Assembly: GCF_000152845.1 (NCBI RefSeq)
Contig: NZ_CH902584.1
Span: forward strand, 168,634-232,633
Source of the DNA: Roseovarius sp. 217
Lineage (GTDB): Bacteria > Pseudomonadota > Alphaproteobacteria > Rhodobacterales > Rhodobacteraceae
Reading direction: 5' to 3'
DNA: 64,000 bases
The position numbers and the translations under genes are program-made. Below the pieces are notes generated by a model. The model worked only from the letters and a program-made list of their open reading frames with translations. It did no database searches and was not told the DNA's origin. This document shows positions 16,868 through 25,932 of this stretch, one piece after another (position 1 is the first letter of the stretch; the number at the start of each line of letters is the position of its first letter).

Positions 16868-17527
16868 ATGAAACATGTTCTCGCACTTGCCGGCCTGATC
16901 GCCGCTTCGGCCTGTGCCCCACAAGACGAGGTTTATCGCTCGTATTTCAACGAAGCGGGCGCACATGTGGATAGCGGCCATTTCGGAGAGGCGGTGATGA
17001 ACAACCACCTCGTGATGACGGGGGAGCGCAGCTATACCTACGATTTGGCGAACCGCTTTGCCAGCGAGGTATTGAGCACCGTCAACTTCGCCTTCAACTC
17101 GGCCGAACTGGACACAGGCGCGCGCGACACGCTGCGTGAACAGGCCAGATGGATTCGTCAATTCCCCGAAGTGCGGTTTCGCGTTTATGGTCATACCGAT
17201 GCCGTCGGGTCGGACAGCTACAACAAGACCCTCGGCATGCGGCGCGCCCAGGCCGTTGTCGCCTTTCTCTCAAGTCAGGGCATAAGCCGTGCCCGGCTCG
17301 AGGCGGTCGCGTCGTTTGGAGAAACGCAGCCCTTGATCGTGACCGATGGTCGCGAACGCCGCAATCGGCGCACGGTCACCGAGGTGTCGGGCTTTGTCCA
17401 ATCCCATCCGATTGTCATGGATGGCAAATACGCCCAAGTTGTGTACCGCGAATACATCAACAGCGCCGTGCCGAGATCGGAACTTCTGATGATCGAGACG
17501 TCCGGCTCGACCCAATCCGAAGAATAG
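16868..17527 (+). CDS. OmpA-family lipoprotein of the Tad locus
   Basis: The ATG at 16868 gives 219 residues beginning MKHVLALAGLIAASAC, a lipoprotein signal with the lipid-carrying cysteine at residue 16. The C-terminal half is an OmpA-like peptidoglycan-binding domain (VNFAFNSAELDTGARDTLRE, VYGHTDAVGS, GMRRAQAVVAFLSSQGI). It starts 14 bases after the secretin stop and occupies the position where CpaD, a lipoprotein helper of the secretin, stands in Caulobacter. It may anchor the secretin to the cell wall. A good terminator follows. Confidence 0.88.
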   Translation: MKHVLALAGLIAASACAPQDEVYRSYFNEAGAHVDSGHFGEAVMNNHLVMTGERSYTYDLANRFASEVLSTVNFAFNSAELDTGARDTLREQARWIRQFPEVRFRVYGHTDAVGSDSYNKTLGMRRAQAVVAFLSSQGISRARLEAVASFGETQPLIVTDGRERRNRRTVTEVSGFVQSHPIVMDGKYAQVVYREYINSAVPRSELLMIETSGSTQSEE

Positions 17528-17574
17528 CTCGCGGATTTTGATTTCTCCCTGTTCGGCTTAGCCCGAACCACCTC

Positions 17575-17602
17575 AAACCCGCCCCAATTGGGCGGGTTTT
17601 TT
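17575..17602 (+). terminator. Rho-independent terminator after the OmpA lipoprotein gene
   Basis: AAACCCGCCC (17575-17584) pairs perfectly with GGGCGGGTTT (17590-17599) over a CAATT loop, followed by more T bases. It separates the secretin/OmpA unit from cpaE. Confidence 0.92.
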
Positions 17603-17778
17603 GTCTCTGAACATCGCACAATTACGATCTTTTGGCCCAAATGTCGCCAATATTTCCGAGCATGTTCCCCAAGAGCCAAAAGTTTCCGTCGCATACAGCG
17701 CTCCGTGAGATTGCCATCGTTTCCTTGTTCAACAGGGGTCCGGCAACGTTCGCACAGCGACGGCAAAAACAGGACCGA

Positions 17779-19023
17779 ATGATGAGTAGTGTTATAAAAC
17801 AATCAGACCCAAGCCCGATCATCGCCTGCACCATCAGCCGCGATGTCCAGAATTTTGATCTGCTGATCGAGGATATGGAGGCCGCCATGGGCGAGGCCTG
17901 GGGCGATCTCGGGTTTGCCGAGGCCTTGGCCTTTTTCAACCAGCCAGAAGCGGAATCGTTGGAATTCGTCGCCGTCGCGATTGACGAGGCGGACGAGGAT
18001 GATCTGGTCATGCTGGGTGAAATCATCGGGCTTGCCAACAAGAAGGGCGTCAAAGTCATTCTCATTGCCGAGGACGTGACCCCTGCGGCGCTGCATCAAC
18101 TGCTGCGCCAGGGTGCCGATGAATTTGTCCCCTACCCCCTTCCCGAAGGCGAACTTCAGGCAGCTATCGAACGGCTGCAGACGGCCCCTGCGCCGGTTCA
18201 CCTAGCCCCGGCGCTCACACATGCGGCGCTTGCCACACCGACAGCCGGCGACGGCGTGATCTTTGCGGTTCAGGGTCTTGCAGGGGGCACGGGCGCCACC
18301 ACGCTGGCTGTCAACCTCGCATGGGAACTGGCCAATATCGAGAAAGCCAATCCCCCCCGCGTTTGCCTGTTGGATTTCAGCCTGCAATTCGGCTCTGTCT
18401 CGACCTATCTCGATCTGCCGCGCCGCGACGTGGTGTTTGAAATGTGGTCAGATACCGAGGCGCTGGACGACGACATATTCCGGCAGGCGTTGGTCGCCTT
18501 CGAGGAAAAGCTCTGGGTCTTGACCGCCCCGTCGGATGTCCTGCCGCTCGACATGATCTCCTCCGAGGATGTGAACAAGGTGCTGGCCCTCGCCCGCAAG
18601 CATTTCGACTATGTCGTCATTGATATGCCGGGGTCTTTGGTCCAGTGGACCGAAGCGGTCCTGCATTCCGCGCAAGTTTACTTTACGACGCTTGAGTTGG
18701 ATATGCGCTCGGCACAAAATGCCCTGCGGATCAAGCGGGCCCTGCAATCCGAAGACCTGCCGGTCGACAAGCTGCGTTATTGTTTGAACCGCTCTCCAAA
18801 ATTCACCGATCTGAACGGCAAGAGCCGGGTGAAACGCATGGCCGAAAGTCTCGAAATACGGATCGAGATCTTGTTGCCGGACGGCGGGCGCGCCGTTTGT
18901 CAAAGCTCGGATCATGGTTTGCCACTGGCCTCGAGTACCGCCAAGAATCCATTGCGCCGCGAAATCGCCAAGCTGGCCAGCTCCTTGCATGCTCTTGGCA
19001 AGAGCGACGCCGAAGCGGCCTAA
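17779..19023 (+). CDS. cpaE: Flp pilus assembly protein CpaE/TadZ
   Basis: TadZ/CpaE is a ParA/MinD-like protein that places the Tad pilus machine at the pole. The ATG pair at 17779/17782 follows AGGACCGA and gives 414 residues. The N-terminal part (residues 10-140) resembles a response-regulator-like receiver fold. The C-terminal ATPase-like domain contains the loop GGTGATT at residues 169-175. In MinD this loop carries a catalytic lysine (KGGxGKT), which is absent here, as in other TadZ proteins. An AQGLAGG-type VQGLAGGTGATTLAVNLAWE stretch and VVIDMPGSLVQWTEA are conserved. An upstream TTG (17632) extends the frame over the terminator region and was rejected. Confidence 0.93.
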   Translation: MMSSVIKQSDPSPIIACTISRDVQNFDLLIEDMEAAMGEAWGDLGFAEALAFFNQPEAESLEFVAVAIDEADEDDLVMLGEIIGLANKKGVKVILIAEDVTPAALHQLLRQGADEFVPYPLPEGELQAAIERLQTAPAPVHLAPALTHAALATPTAGDGVIFAVQGLAGGTGATTLAVNLAWELANIEKANPPRVCLLDFSLQFGSVSTYLDLPRRDVVFEMWSDTEALDDDIFRQALVAFEEKLWVLTAPSDVLPLDMISSEDVNKVLALARKHFDYVVIDMPGSLVQWTEAVLHSAQVYFTTLELDMRSAQNALRIKRALQSEDLPVDKLRYCLNRSPKFTDLNGKSRVKRMAESLEIRIEILLPDGGRAVCQSSDHGLPLASSTAKNPLRREIAKLASSLHALGKSDAEAA

Positions 19024-19040
19024 AACAAGGGTAGAAACAG

Positions 19041-20480
19041 ATGTTTTCCCGTTACAAGAAATCCGATCCCGGCCGGGCGCCCTCTGCTGCGGTGCCCACA
19101 TCCGCCCCAAAAACCGCATCAATCGAAGCGGTCCCGCTACAGTCTTTTCGCAGACCCACCCAAGTCGCGGCCGCAAAGCCTGTCGGCATGGACAAGGAGC
19201 GCAAGCGCAAAGAGCGGATCAGCGAAATCAAGATCGAACTGCACCGCGCGATGCTCGATCACCTCAACCTCGCGGCGCTCGATACAGCGACGGAATCCGA
19301 TCTGCGCGCTGAAATCAGCTCGATTGCGGGCGAAATCCTTGAGGAAAAGGGCATCGTTCTCAACCGCGAAGACCGCACGCAGCTCACGCAAGAGCTTTAT
19401 GACGAGGTCAAGGGCCTCGGACCGCTCGAAACCCTTCTCAAGGATGACACGGTCAACGATATTCTCGTCAATGGCCCACACCAGATCTTTATTGAACGCG
19501 CGGGCAAACTGGAACTCAGCGACGTCACCTTCAAAGATGAAAAGCATCTCCTGCGCATCATCGACAAGATCGTGTCGGCGGTGGGACGCCGCGTGGACGA
19601 ATCCAACCCCTATGTTGACGCCCGTCTGGCCGACGGATCGCGTTTCAACGCGATGGTGCCCCCGGTCGCGGTGGATGGCAGCCTCGTATCAATCCGTAAA
19701 TTCAAGAAAGACAAGCTCGGGATCGACGATCTGGTGCGCTTTGGCGCCTTTTCCGAGGAAATGGCCGCCTATCTTCAGGCCGCCGTCGCCACGCGCCTCA
19801 ACGTGATCGTTTCCGGGGGAACAGGCTCCGGTAAGACGACCACGCTCAACGCGCTCTCATCCTTTATCGACAACGCCGAGCGGATTCTCACGATCGAGGA
19901 CACCGCAGAATTGCAGCTGCAACAGGTCCATGTGGGCCGGATGGAAAGCCGCCCGCCCAACATCGAAGGCAAGGGCGAGGTTTCCCCCCGTGACTGCCTC
20001 AAGAACGCGCTCCGCATGCGCCCCGACCGTATCATCGTCGGGGAAACGCGCGGCGAAGAGGTGATCGACATGTTGCAGGCCATGAACACAGGCCATGACG
20101 GGTCCATGACCACGATCCACGCGAACAACCCGCGCGACGGCATCAGCCGAATGGAAAACATGGTCGCCATGGCGGGCATCGAAATGCCGCTCAAGGCGGT
20201 GCGCAGCCAGATCGCAAGCGCCGTCAACCTCATCGTGCAGGCCAGCCGCCTTCAGGATGGCTCACGCCGGATGACCTCGATCACCGAAATTACCGGGATG
20301 GAGGGCGACGTGATCTCGATGCAGGAAATCTTCCGCTTTCAGCGGGTGGGCCTCAGCCCCGAGAACAAAATCATCGGCCATTTCACTGCAACCGGCGTCC
20401 GCTCGCATTTCTCCGAGCGCTTTCGACTTTGGGGCTATGACCTGCCCACACATATCTACGAACCCATCGCAGCGGAGTAA
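19041..20480 (+). CDS. cpaF: Flp pilus assembly ATPase CpaF/TadA
   Basis: CpaF is the hexameric secretion ATPase that drives pilus extension and retraction. The 479-residue protein has a basic N-terminus, the N-terminal domain from about residue 70, then the RecA-like motor. Walker [10 protein letters not shown] is at residues 259-267; the Asp box [10 protein letters not shown], the Walker B region [16 protein letters not shown] and the His box [14 protein letters not shown] follow. It starts 17 bases after cpaE. Not to be confused with the tRNA deaminase tadA at 31566. Confidence 0.97.
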   Translation: MFSRYKKSDPGRAPSAAVPTSAPKTASIEAVPLQSFRRPTQVAAAKPVGMDKERKRKERISEIKIELHRAMLDHLNLAALDTATESDLRAEISSIAGEILEEKGIVLNREDRTQLTQELYDEVKGLGPLETLLKDDTVNDILVNGPHQIFIERAGKLELSDVTFKDEKHLLRIIDKIVSAVGRRVDESNPYVDARLADGSRFNAMVPPVAVDGSLVSIRKFKKDKLGIDDLVRFGAFSEEMAAYLQAAVATRLNVIVSGGTGSGKTTTLNALSSFIDNAERILTIEDTAELQLQQVHVGRMESRPPNIEGKGEVSPRDCLKNALRMRPDRIIVGETRGEEVIDMLQAMNTGHDGSMTTIHANNPRDGISRMENMVAMAGIEMPLKAVRSQIASAVNLIVQASRLQDGSRRMTSITEITGMEGDVISMQEIFRFQRVGLSPENKIIGHFTATGVRSHFSERFRLWGYDLPTHIYEPIAAE

Positions 20481-20485
20481 CGCAG

Positions 20486-21454
20486 ATGTCCATTAGTGCC
20501 GAACCGATCATCTATGCGTTGATCTTCGTGGGCGTCCTCGTCCTTGTCGAAGGCATCTACCTTACAGTCTTCGGCCGCTCGATCAGCCTCAACAACCGGG
20601 TCAATCGACGGCTCGAGATGCTCGACAAATCGGGCAATCGCGAAGAGGTGATGGAAAAACTGCGCAAGGAGATGCAGCAGCATCTCAAGGCGCGCAGACT
20701 GCCGCTCTATGCGATCCTGTCGGACAAGGCGCAAAAGGCGGCGATTGCCTTTACGCCCAAGCAATTGATCCTGTTGATGGTTGCCCTCAGCGTTCTGGCC
20801 TTTATCGGCCTATCGGTCGGGACCGAAACCGCCGCCCCGGTGCGCGCCATCGCGTCCGTCGGCATTGGCGTGGGCGGTATCTTTACCTGGATCAGCATGA
20901 AGGCCAGCAAGCGTATGGCGCTGCTCGAAGAACAACTGCCCGATGCCATCGAACTCATGGTGCGATCCCTGCGGGTCGGGCATCCGTTCTCATCCGCCAT
21001 CGGCATTGTCGCAACCGAAGTCGGCGATCCGCTTGCCACCGAATTCGGCATCATCGCGGATGAGGCAGCCTATGGCCGTGACATGGGCGAGGCGCTCAAG
21101 GAAATGGCCGAACGGCTCGATATGCAGGATCTGCGCTTTCTTGCCGTGGCGGTCACTATTCAGCAGCAATCAGGCGGCAATCTGGCTGAAATCCTTGCCG
21201 GTCTGGCCAAGGTGATCCGCGCCCGCTTTCGTCTGTTCCGCCGGGTCAAGGCCATCACAGCCGAGGCGAAATGGTCCGGCAAGTTTCTCTCCGGCTTTCC
21301 CATCATGGCCCTCATCGGCATCCAAGTGATCAAGCCCGACTATTACAACGAGGCTATGGAACATGCTTTCTTCATTCCCGCCGTGCTGGTCGTCGGTGTC
21401 TTTCTGGTGATGAACCTGATCGTCATGCGCGCCCTCGTGAACATCAAGGTCTGA
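20486..21454 (+). CDS. tadB: Tad pilus inner-membrane platform protein TadB
   Basis: TadB is one of the two GspF-like inner-membrane proteins that form the platform on which the CpaF motor acts. The 322-residue protein has hydrophobic segments near residues 8-25, about 90-135 and at the C-terminus, around a cytoplasmic domain with LPDAIELMVRSLRVGHPFSS, the classic T2SSF motif. The ATG lies 5 bases after the cpaF stop, with the ribosome site inside the cpaF end. Confidence 0.95.
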   Translation: MSISAEPIIYALIFVGVLVLVEGIYLTVFGRSISLNNRVNRRLEMLDKSGNREEVMEKLRKEMQQHLKARRLPLYAILSDKAQKAAIAFTPKQLILLMVALSVLAFIGLSVGTETAAPVRAIASVGIGVGGIFTWISMKASKRMALLEEQLPDAIELMVRSLRVGHPFSSAIGIVATEVGDPLATEFGIIADEAAYGRDMGEALKEMAERLDMQDLRFLAVAVTIQQQSGGNLAEILAGLAKVIRARFRLFRRVKAITAEAKWSGKFLSGFPIMALIGIQVIKPDYYNEAMEHAFFIPAVLVVGVFLVMNLIVMRALVNIKV

Positions 21455-21464
21455 GGAACACATC

Positions 21465-22442
21465 ATGGAATTTCTCGCAACCCTCAATGACATTCTCACG
21501 GGCGCCCTCGGGCCGTTCGGGCCTCTGATCGCGGTCGGCGGGCTGGGGGTGATGCTTGTGCTCGTCACCATTCCGATGATGCTCCGGCAGAAACAAGACC
21601 CGCTGGACAAGCTCAAACAAGCGAGAACTCAAGAGGCGCTCGGGGTTAAAACCAATTTGCGGGCCGGCAAGCAGAACAAGAAACTTGACCGCTACGCCAC
21701 CTTTCTAGAGCCGCAGAACGAAAAGCAACTGAGTGAGATGCGCCTCAAGCTGATGCAGGCTGGGTATCGGCATCGCGACGCAGTGCGATACTTTCACTTT
21801 GCGCAATTCGCACTCGGCATCGGCTTGCTGATTCTGGGCGTGATCTATTACGTCCTGTTCAAATCGGGCACCGAAACCAGCACACAAGAAACGCTGATGT
21901 ACATCCTCGGGCCGGCCGGTATCGGCTATATGATGCCCAAATATTGGATCACCAAACGCCAGCAGAAGCGGCAGGAAGAGATCCAGGATGGTTTCCCCGA
22001 CAGTCTCGACATGATGCTCGTCTGCATCGAGGCCGGTCAATCCATGGATCAGTCCATCATTCGTGTCGCCAGTGAAATGCGCGCGTCTTACCCGGCGTTG
22101 GCAGAGGAATTCGAGATCGTTTCCCTTCAGATCAAGGCGGGGCGGGACAAACCGTCGGTTCTCAACGAAATGGCCGAGCGCTGCGGTGTGCAGGATATCA
22201 CCAGCTTTGTGACCGTCATGGTCCAATCGCAGACCTTCGGAACCTCGATTGGCGAGGCGCTGCGCGTCTATGCCGCCGAGATGCGTGACAAACGCGTCAT
22301 GCGCGCCGAGGAAAAGGCCAACAAGCTGCCGACCAAGATGACATTGGCTACAATGATGCTTACAGTGCCGCCATTGCTGATCATTCTGGTCGGGCCGTCG
22401 GTTCTGGGCATCATGAAACTGTTCGCCATGGCCGCTAATTAA
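21465..22442 (+). CDS. tadC: Tad pilus inner-membrane platform protein TadC
   Basis: TadC is the partner of TadB. The 325-residue product has an N-terminal membrane helix (residues 18-40), two central helices (about 110-150) and a C-terminal helix pair, with the cytoplasmic T2SSF domain DGFPDSLDMMLVCIEAGQSM and EMAERCGVQDITSFVTVMVQ. It begins 10 bases after tadB and is followed 10 bases later by a TPR lipoprotein gene. Confidence 0.95.
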   Translation: MEFLATLNDILTGALGPFGPLIAVGGLGVMLVLVTIPMMLRQKQDPLDKLKQARTQEALGVKTNLRAGKQNKKLDRYATFLEPQNEKQLSEMRLKLMQAGYRHRDAVRYFHFAQFALGIGLLILGVIYYVLFKSGTETSTQETLMYILGPAGIGYMMPKYWITKRQQKRQEEIQDGFPDSLDMMLVCIEAGQSMDQSIIRVASEMRASYPALAEEFEIVSLQIKAGRDKPSVLNEMAERCGVQDITSFVTVMVQSQTFGTSIGEALRVYAAEMRDKRVMRAEEKANKLPTKMTLATMMLTVPPLLIILVGPSVLGIMKLFAMAAN

Positions 22443-22452
22443 ATGGGGCGAG

Positions 22453-23004
22453 ATGGTAGGGCGAGCGGCGATACTTTTGGCGGGCACACTCGCTCTGGCA
22501 GGGTGCGTGACACCGGCAGCCCCCGAGGGGCCATACGCCCCCGGAGTGGCCCCCGGCGGTGAAGCCGTTGACGGCCTTCTCGTCGGTCATCGCCTGATGG
22601 ATGCAGGCGAATACGAACTGGCCCACAAGGCCTATACCCGCGCCGCGGTCTCAGATGGCATGACAGCGGATGTGCTGGCCGGTCTGGGCAGCGCCAATCT
22701 TGCACTCGGTCGCCTTGGCACTGCCGAACGCCTGTTGCGCGAGGCCATAGAAATGCCCGATGCCACCCCGGAAACCTGGAACAATCTGGGCGTCGTGCTG
22801 GTCGAACAAGGGCAATACCCTGAAGCAGAACAGATCCTGCGTCGTGCCTATGCGCTCGACAATGGCGAAAGTGACGCAATCCGCGACAATTTGCGCTTAG
22901 CACTCGCAAAAACAGAAAATTCTGATTATGGTGTGGAGCAAGAGCAAGATTATAAATTGGTACGGCGGGGCAGTGGCGACTATCTGATCCGCAAGATACC
23001 GTGA
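22453..23004 (+). CDS. tadD: TPR-repeat lipoprotein, TadD-like
   Basis: The 183-residue product starts MVGRAAILLAGTLALAGC, a lipoprotein signal with the lipid-carrying cysteine at residue 18. The rest consists of TPR helices (LMDAGEYELAHKAYTRAAV, LAGLGSANLALGRLGTAERL, NNLGVVLVEQGQYPEAEQI). TadD lipoproteins of this type help the secretin reach the outer membrane. The gene starts 10 bases after tadC with GGGGCGAG as ribosome site. A second TPR lipoprotein follows 30 bases later; which of the two is the true TadD cannot be settled here. Confidence 0.85.
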   Translation: MVGRAAILLAGTLALAGCVTPAAPEGPYAPGVAPGGEAVDGLLVGHRLMDAGEYELAHKAYTRAAVSDGMTADVLAGLGSANLALGRLGTAERLLREAIEMPDATPETWNNLGVVLVEQGQYPEAEQILRRAYALDNGESDAIRDNLRLALAKTENSDYGVEQEQDYKLVRRGSGDYLIRKIP

Positions 23005-23034
23005 CGAGGCTGAGGCAGTAAAAGGACGCAAAAA

Positions 23035-23892
23035 ATGCGCCACCCTATTCTTGTTTCCCTGTGCGTGGCAGGCGCGTTTGCCCTGTCCGCCTGCGATAAA
23101 TCCACTGGCAATGACGTGGACCGCGCGTTTCAGGACATCAACGTCGTGGACGAAACCAATCTCAACGATGTGATGCTGACCGCCAGCGACCCAAACGAGG
23201 CGGTGGCCTATTTCCAACGCGCCGTCGGAGAGAAACCGGACCGCATCGACCTTCTCAGAGGTTTGGGAAAGTCGCTCGTGCGTGCCAAACGCAACACCGA
23301 GGCGGTGGCCACCTGGACCAAGGTCAGCGACCACAAAGAAGCCACCGATGAAGACCGTGTCGATCTTGCCGATGCCCTGATCCGCAATAACGAGTGGGAA
23401 CGCGCAGACACCATGCTGGACGCGATCCCCCCAACCCACGAGACCTTCAAACGCTATCGGCTTGAGGCGATGATCGCTGACAGCAATCAGGATTGGAAAA
23501 AATCCGACAGCTTTTACGAGACCGCCGTCGGTCTGACAACGCAACCCGCCAGCGTGATGAACAACTGGGGCTATTCAAAACTGACCCGTGGCGACTTTGC
23601 CGGGGCAGAGCGTCTCTTTACCGATGCGGTGCGTCAGGACCCGGCCCTCTTCACCGCCAAGAACAACCTTGTTCTCGCACGCGGTGCGCAGCGCAACTAT
23701 TCCCTGCCGGTCCTGCCGGTTAGCCAGTCAGAGCGCGCGCAGCTTCTCTATACCCTTGGCCTGTCGGCGATCAAACAGGGGGATACCGCGATTGGCGAAG
23801 GTCTCCTGCGCGATGCCATCGAAACCCACCCGCAGCATTTCGAGGATGCCGTGCGCTCCCTACGCGCCCTTGAAACGAATGTGGCAAGCTAA
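23035..23892 (+). CDS. TPR-repeat lipoprotein, second TadD-like copy
   Basis: A 285-residue protein starting MRHPILVSLCVAGAFALSAC, a lipoprotein signal with the cysteine at residue 20. TPR-like units follow (DPNEAVAYFQRAVGEKPDR, RLDEAD-like DLADALIRNNEWERADTML, NWGYSKLTRGDFAGAERLFT, LGLSAIKQGDTAIGEGLL). It is about 100 residues longer than the preceding TPR lipoprotein and has little sequence in common with it. Both are in the same operon, so they may form a two-part pilotin or scaffold. Confidence 0.85.
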   Translation: MRHPILVSLCVAGAFALSACDKSTGNDVDRAFQDINVVDETNLNDVMLTASDPNEAVAYFQRAVGEKPDRIDLLRGLGKSLVRAKRNTEAVATWTKVSDHKEATDEDRVDLADALIRNNEWERADTMLDAIPPTHETFKRYRLEAMIADSNQDWKKSDSFYETAVGLTTQPASVMNNWGYSKLTRGDFAGAERLFTDAVRQDPALFTAKNNLVLARGAQRNYSLPVLPVSQSERAQLLYTLGLSAIKQGDTAIGEGLLRDAIETHPQHFEDAVRSLRALETNVAS

Positions 23893-23901
23893 GGCTGCTC
23901 G

Positions 23902-24402
23902 ATGACGCTCGAGATTACCGCGCAGGCTGCGCTTTGGTTCCTGCCCTTCGTGCTGCCGGTGTGCGTCTGGGTGGCGTGGAGCGATCTGAGCCGGATGAAA
24001 ATCCCCAACACCGCCGTGCTAACACTGGTGGGCATCTTTCTCGTCGTCGGCCTGATTGCCTTGCCCATTTCGGACTATCCGTGGCGGCTTGCGCATCTGG
24101 CGGTCATGCTCGTGGCGGGCATTGCGATGAATGCGGCCGGGCTGATGGGTGCTGGGGACGCCAAGTTCATCGCCGCCGCCGCGCCCTTTGTGGCGCTTGG
24201 CGATGCGGCCACGCTCTGCCTGATCTTTGCAGCAACGCTGCTCGGGGCCTTTGTCACGCACCGTGTCATAAAATACAGCCCCTTGCGCCGTCTGGCGCCC
24301 GATTGGCAGAGTTGGAACACCGGCAAGAAATTCCCGATGGGCTTTGCCTTGGGCGGGACGCTCGCGATCTATCTGGGCCTTGGCGCAGCCTTCGGCAGTT
24401 GA
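23902..24402 (+). CDS. cpaA: Prepilin peptidase CpaA/TadV
   Basis: This short aspartic protease of the inner membrane cleaves the Flp prepilins after the conserved glycine. The 166-residue protein has about five membrane segments. The two catalytic aspartates are Asp28 in AWSDLSRMKIPN and Asp86 in the MGAGDAKF motif. It starts 10 bases after the second TPR gene and lacks the methylase domain of larger prepilin peptidases, as usual for TadV. Confidence 0.93.
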   Translation: MTLEITAQAALWFLPFVLPVCVWVAWSDLSRMKIPNTAVLTLVGIFLVVGLIALPISDYPWRLAHLAVMLVAGIAMNAAGLMGAGDAKFIAAAAPFVALGDAATLCLIFAATLLGAFVTHRVIKYSPLRRLAPDWQSWNTGKKFPMGFALGGTLAIYLGLGAAFGS

Positions 24403-24495
24403 CCGCCTCAGAGCTGCCCGACCCTTTCCTTAATTTCTACACCTTTGCATGTCACGGTTGCGTAATAGCAGTCCGACCCAGCACAGGCAGACCTC

Positions 24496-25806
24496 ATGAA
24501 CATGCAAGCCAGCACCGGCGTCCAGCCGCCCCCGCCCCCGTCCCGGCTGGAAGAGATGCGATTGCCCGTCGTGATGATGCGCGACGTCCTGCTCAAAACC
24601 ATGTTCCGCAAGAACCTCGATCTTGCCACCGATATCGCCGAGGCGATCTGCCTGCCACGCGCGGTGACACAGGAACTGATCGACATGGCCCGCGGGCAAA
24701 GGCTGATCGAGGCCACCGGCACGCTCAACGCCAATTCGGGCGGCGAGATGGGCTATCAGCTCACGGACGCGGGCAAATCACGCGCCCTCGATGCGCTCAG
24801 CCAGTCGGAGTATTTCGGCGCGATGCCAGTGCCGCTTGCCGTCTACCGCGAACAGGTCAAGCGTCAGTCGATCCGCAACATCCAGATCACCCGCGAACAG
24901 TTGACCAATGCAATGGGGCATCTGGTCCTGCCCAACGCCCTGCTGGATCACCTCGGCCCTGCGGTCAGCGCCGGTCGCTCGATCCTCATGTATGGCCCGC
25001 CCGGCAACGGCAAATCCTCGATCTCGAACGGTATCCGCGACGCCATGGGCGACAAGATCTACGTGCCCCGCGCCATCGAATATGCGGGGCAGGTCATCAC
25101 CGTCTATGACCCCATCGTGCATTCATCCGCCGAGGTCGAAGTGGACGATCCCGGCAGCCTGCGCCGCAAACGCACCTTTGACACGCGCTATGTCCGCTGC
25201 GAGCGCCCGACCGTGATCACCGGCGGCGAACTCAGCCTGTCGATGCTCGATCTCGTCTATAACCCGACCGCCCGCACCTATCAGGCGCCGCTGCAACTCA
25301 AATCCACCGGCGGCATCTTTATCGTCGACGACCTTGGCCGTCAGGCGGAATCGCCGCAGTCCCTCGTCAACCGTTGGATCGTTCCGCTCGAAGAGGCCAA
25401 AGACATTCTCGCCCTGCAATCAGGCGAGAAATTCGAGGTGCCGTTCGACACGCTGGTGATTTTCTCGACCAACTTTCACCCGAACTCGATCTTCGACAAG
25501 GCCGCGCTGCGCCGGATCTTTTACAAGATCAAGATCGACGGCCCCTGCCAATCCGACTTCCTCAAGATCTTCGCCATGGTCGCCCGCAAAAAGGGCATGC
25601 CGCTGGATGAGGCTGCGCTGATCTATCTGATCAAGGAAAAATACCCCACGATCGACAATGTCTACGCCAATTATCAGCCGGTCTTCCTGATCGACCAGAT
25701 GATCTCGATCTGCAATTTCGAAAGCATCCCCTACCAGATGACCCCGGAACTGATCGAACGCGCCTGGGCCAATATGTTCGTGCGCGAGGAAGAGATTTTG
25801 CACTGA
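24496..25806 (+). CDS. AAA+ ATPase associated with the Tad pilus locus
   Basis: The 436-residue protein has a proline-rich start (PPPPPS), an N-terminal helical or winged-helix-like domain (residues 20-130) and an AAA+ module. Walker A GPPGNGKS is at 167-174, Walker B IFIVDDLG at 274-281 and a sensor-1-like VIFSTNF at 321-327. A C-terminal helical part contains the segments DEAALIYLIKEKYP and NYQPVFLIDQMISICN. The protein is neither CpaE nor CpaF, and I do not know a proven function. It follows the prepilin peptidase gene by 93 bases on the same strand and may act in pilus regulation or disassembly. Genes of this kind near Tad loci recur in related bacteria as far as I recall. Confidence 0.85.
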   Translation: MNMQASTGVQPPPPPSRLEEMRLPVVMMRDVLLKTMFRKNLDLATDIAEAICLPRAVTQELIDMARGQRLIEATGTLNANSGGEMGYQLTDAGKSRALDALSQSEYFGAMPVPLAVYREQVKRQSIRNIQITREQLTNAMGHLVLPNALLDHLGPAVSAGRSILMYGPPGNGKSSISNGIRDAMGDKIYVPRAIEYAGQVITVYDPIVHSSAEVEVDDPGSLRRKRTFDTRYVRCERPTVITGGELSLSMLDLVYNPTARTYQAPLQLKSTGGIFIVDDLGRQAESPQSLVNRWIVPLEEAKDILALQSGEKFEVPFDTLVIFSTNFHPNSIFDKAALRRIFYKIKIDGPCQSDFLKIFAMVARKKGMPLDEAALIYLIKEKYPTIDNVYANYQPVFLIDQMISICNFESIPYQMTPELIERAWANMFVREEEILH

Positions 25807-25932
25807 GGCGGCTTTGCCTGCAAGCAACGTTGACGCCAAGCACAATACCGCGCGGGAAACAAACGCTGGGCGATATCATAGCTATCCGCACCCCCAATTG
25901 AGAACATTTAGCGAACACGCTATACTCCCCCC

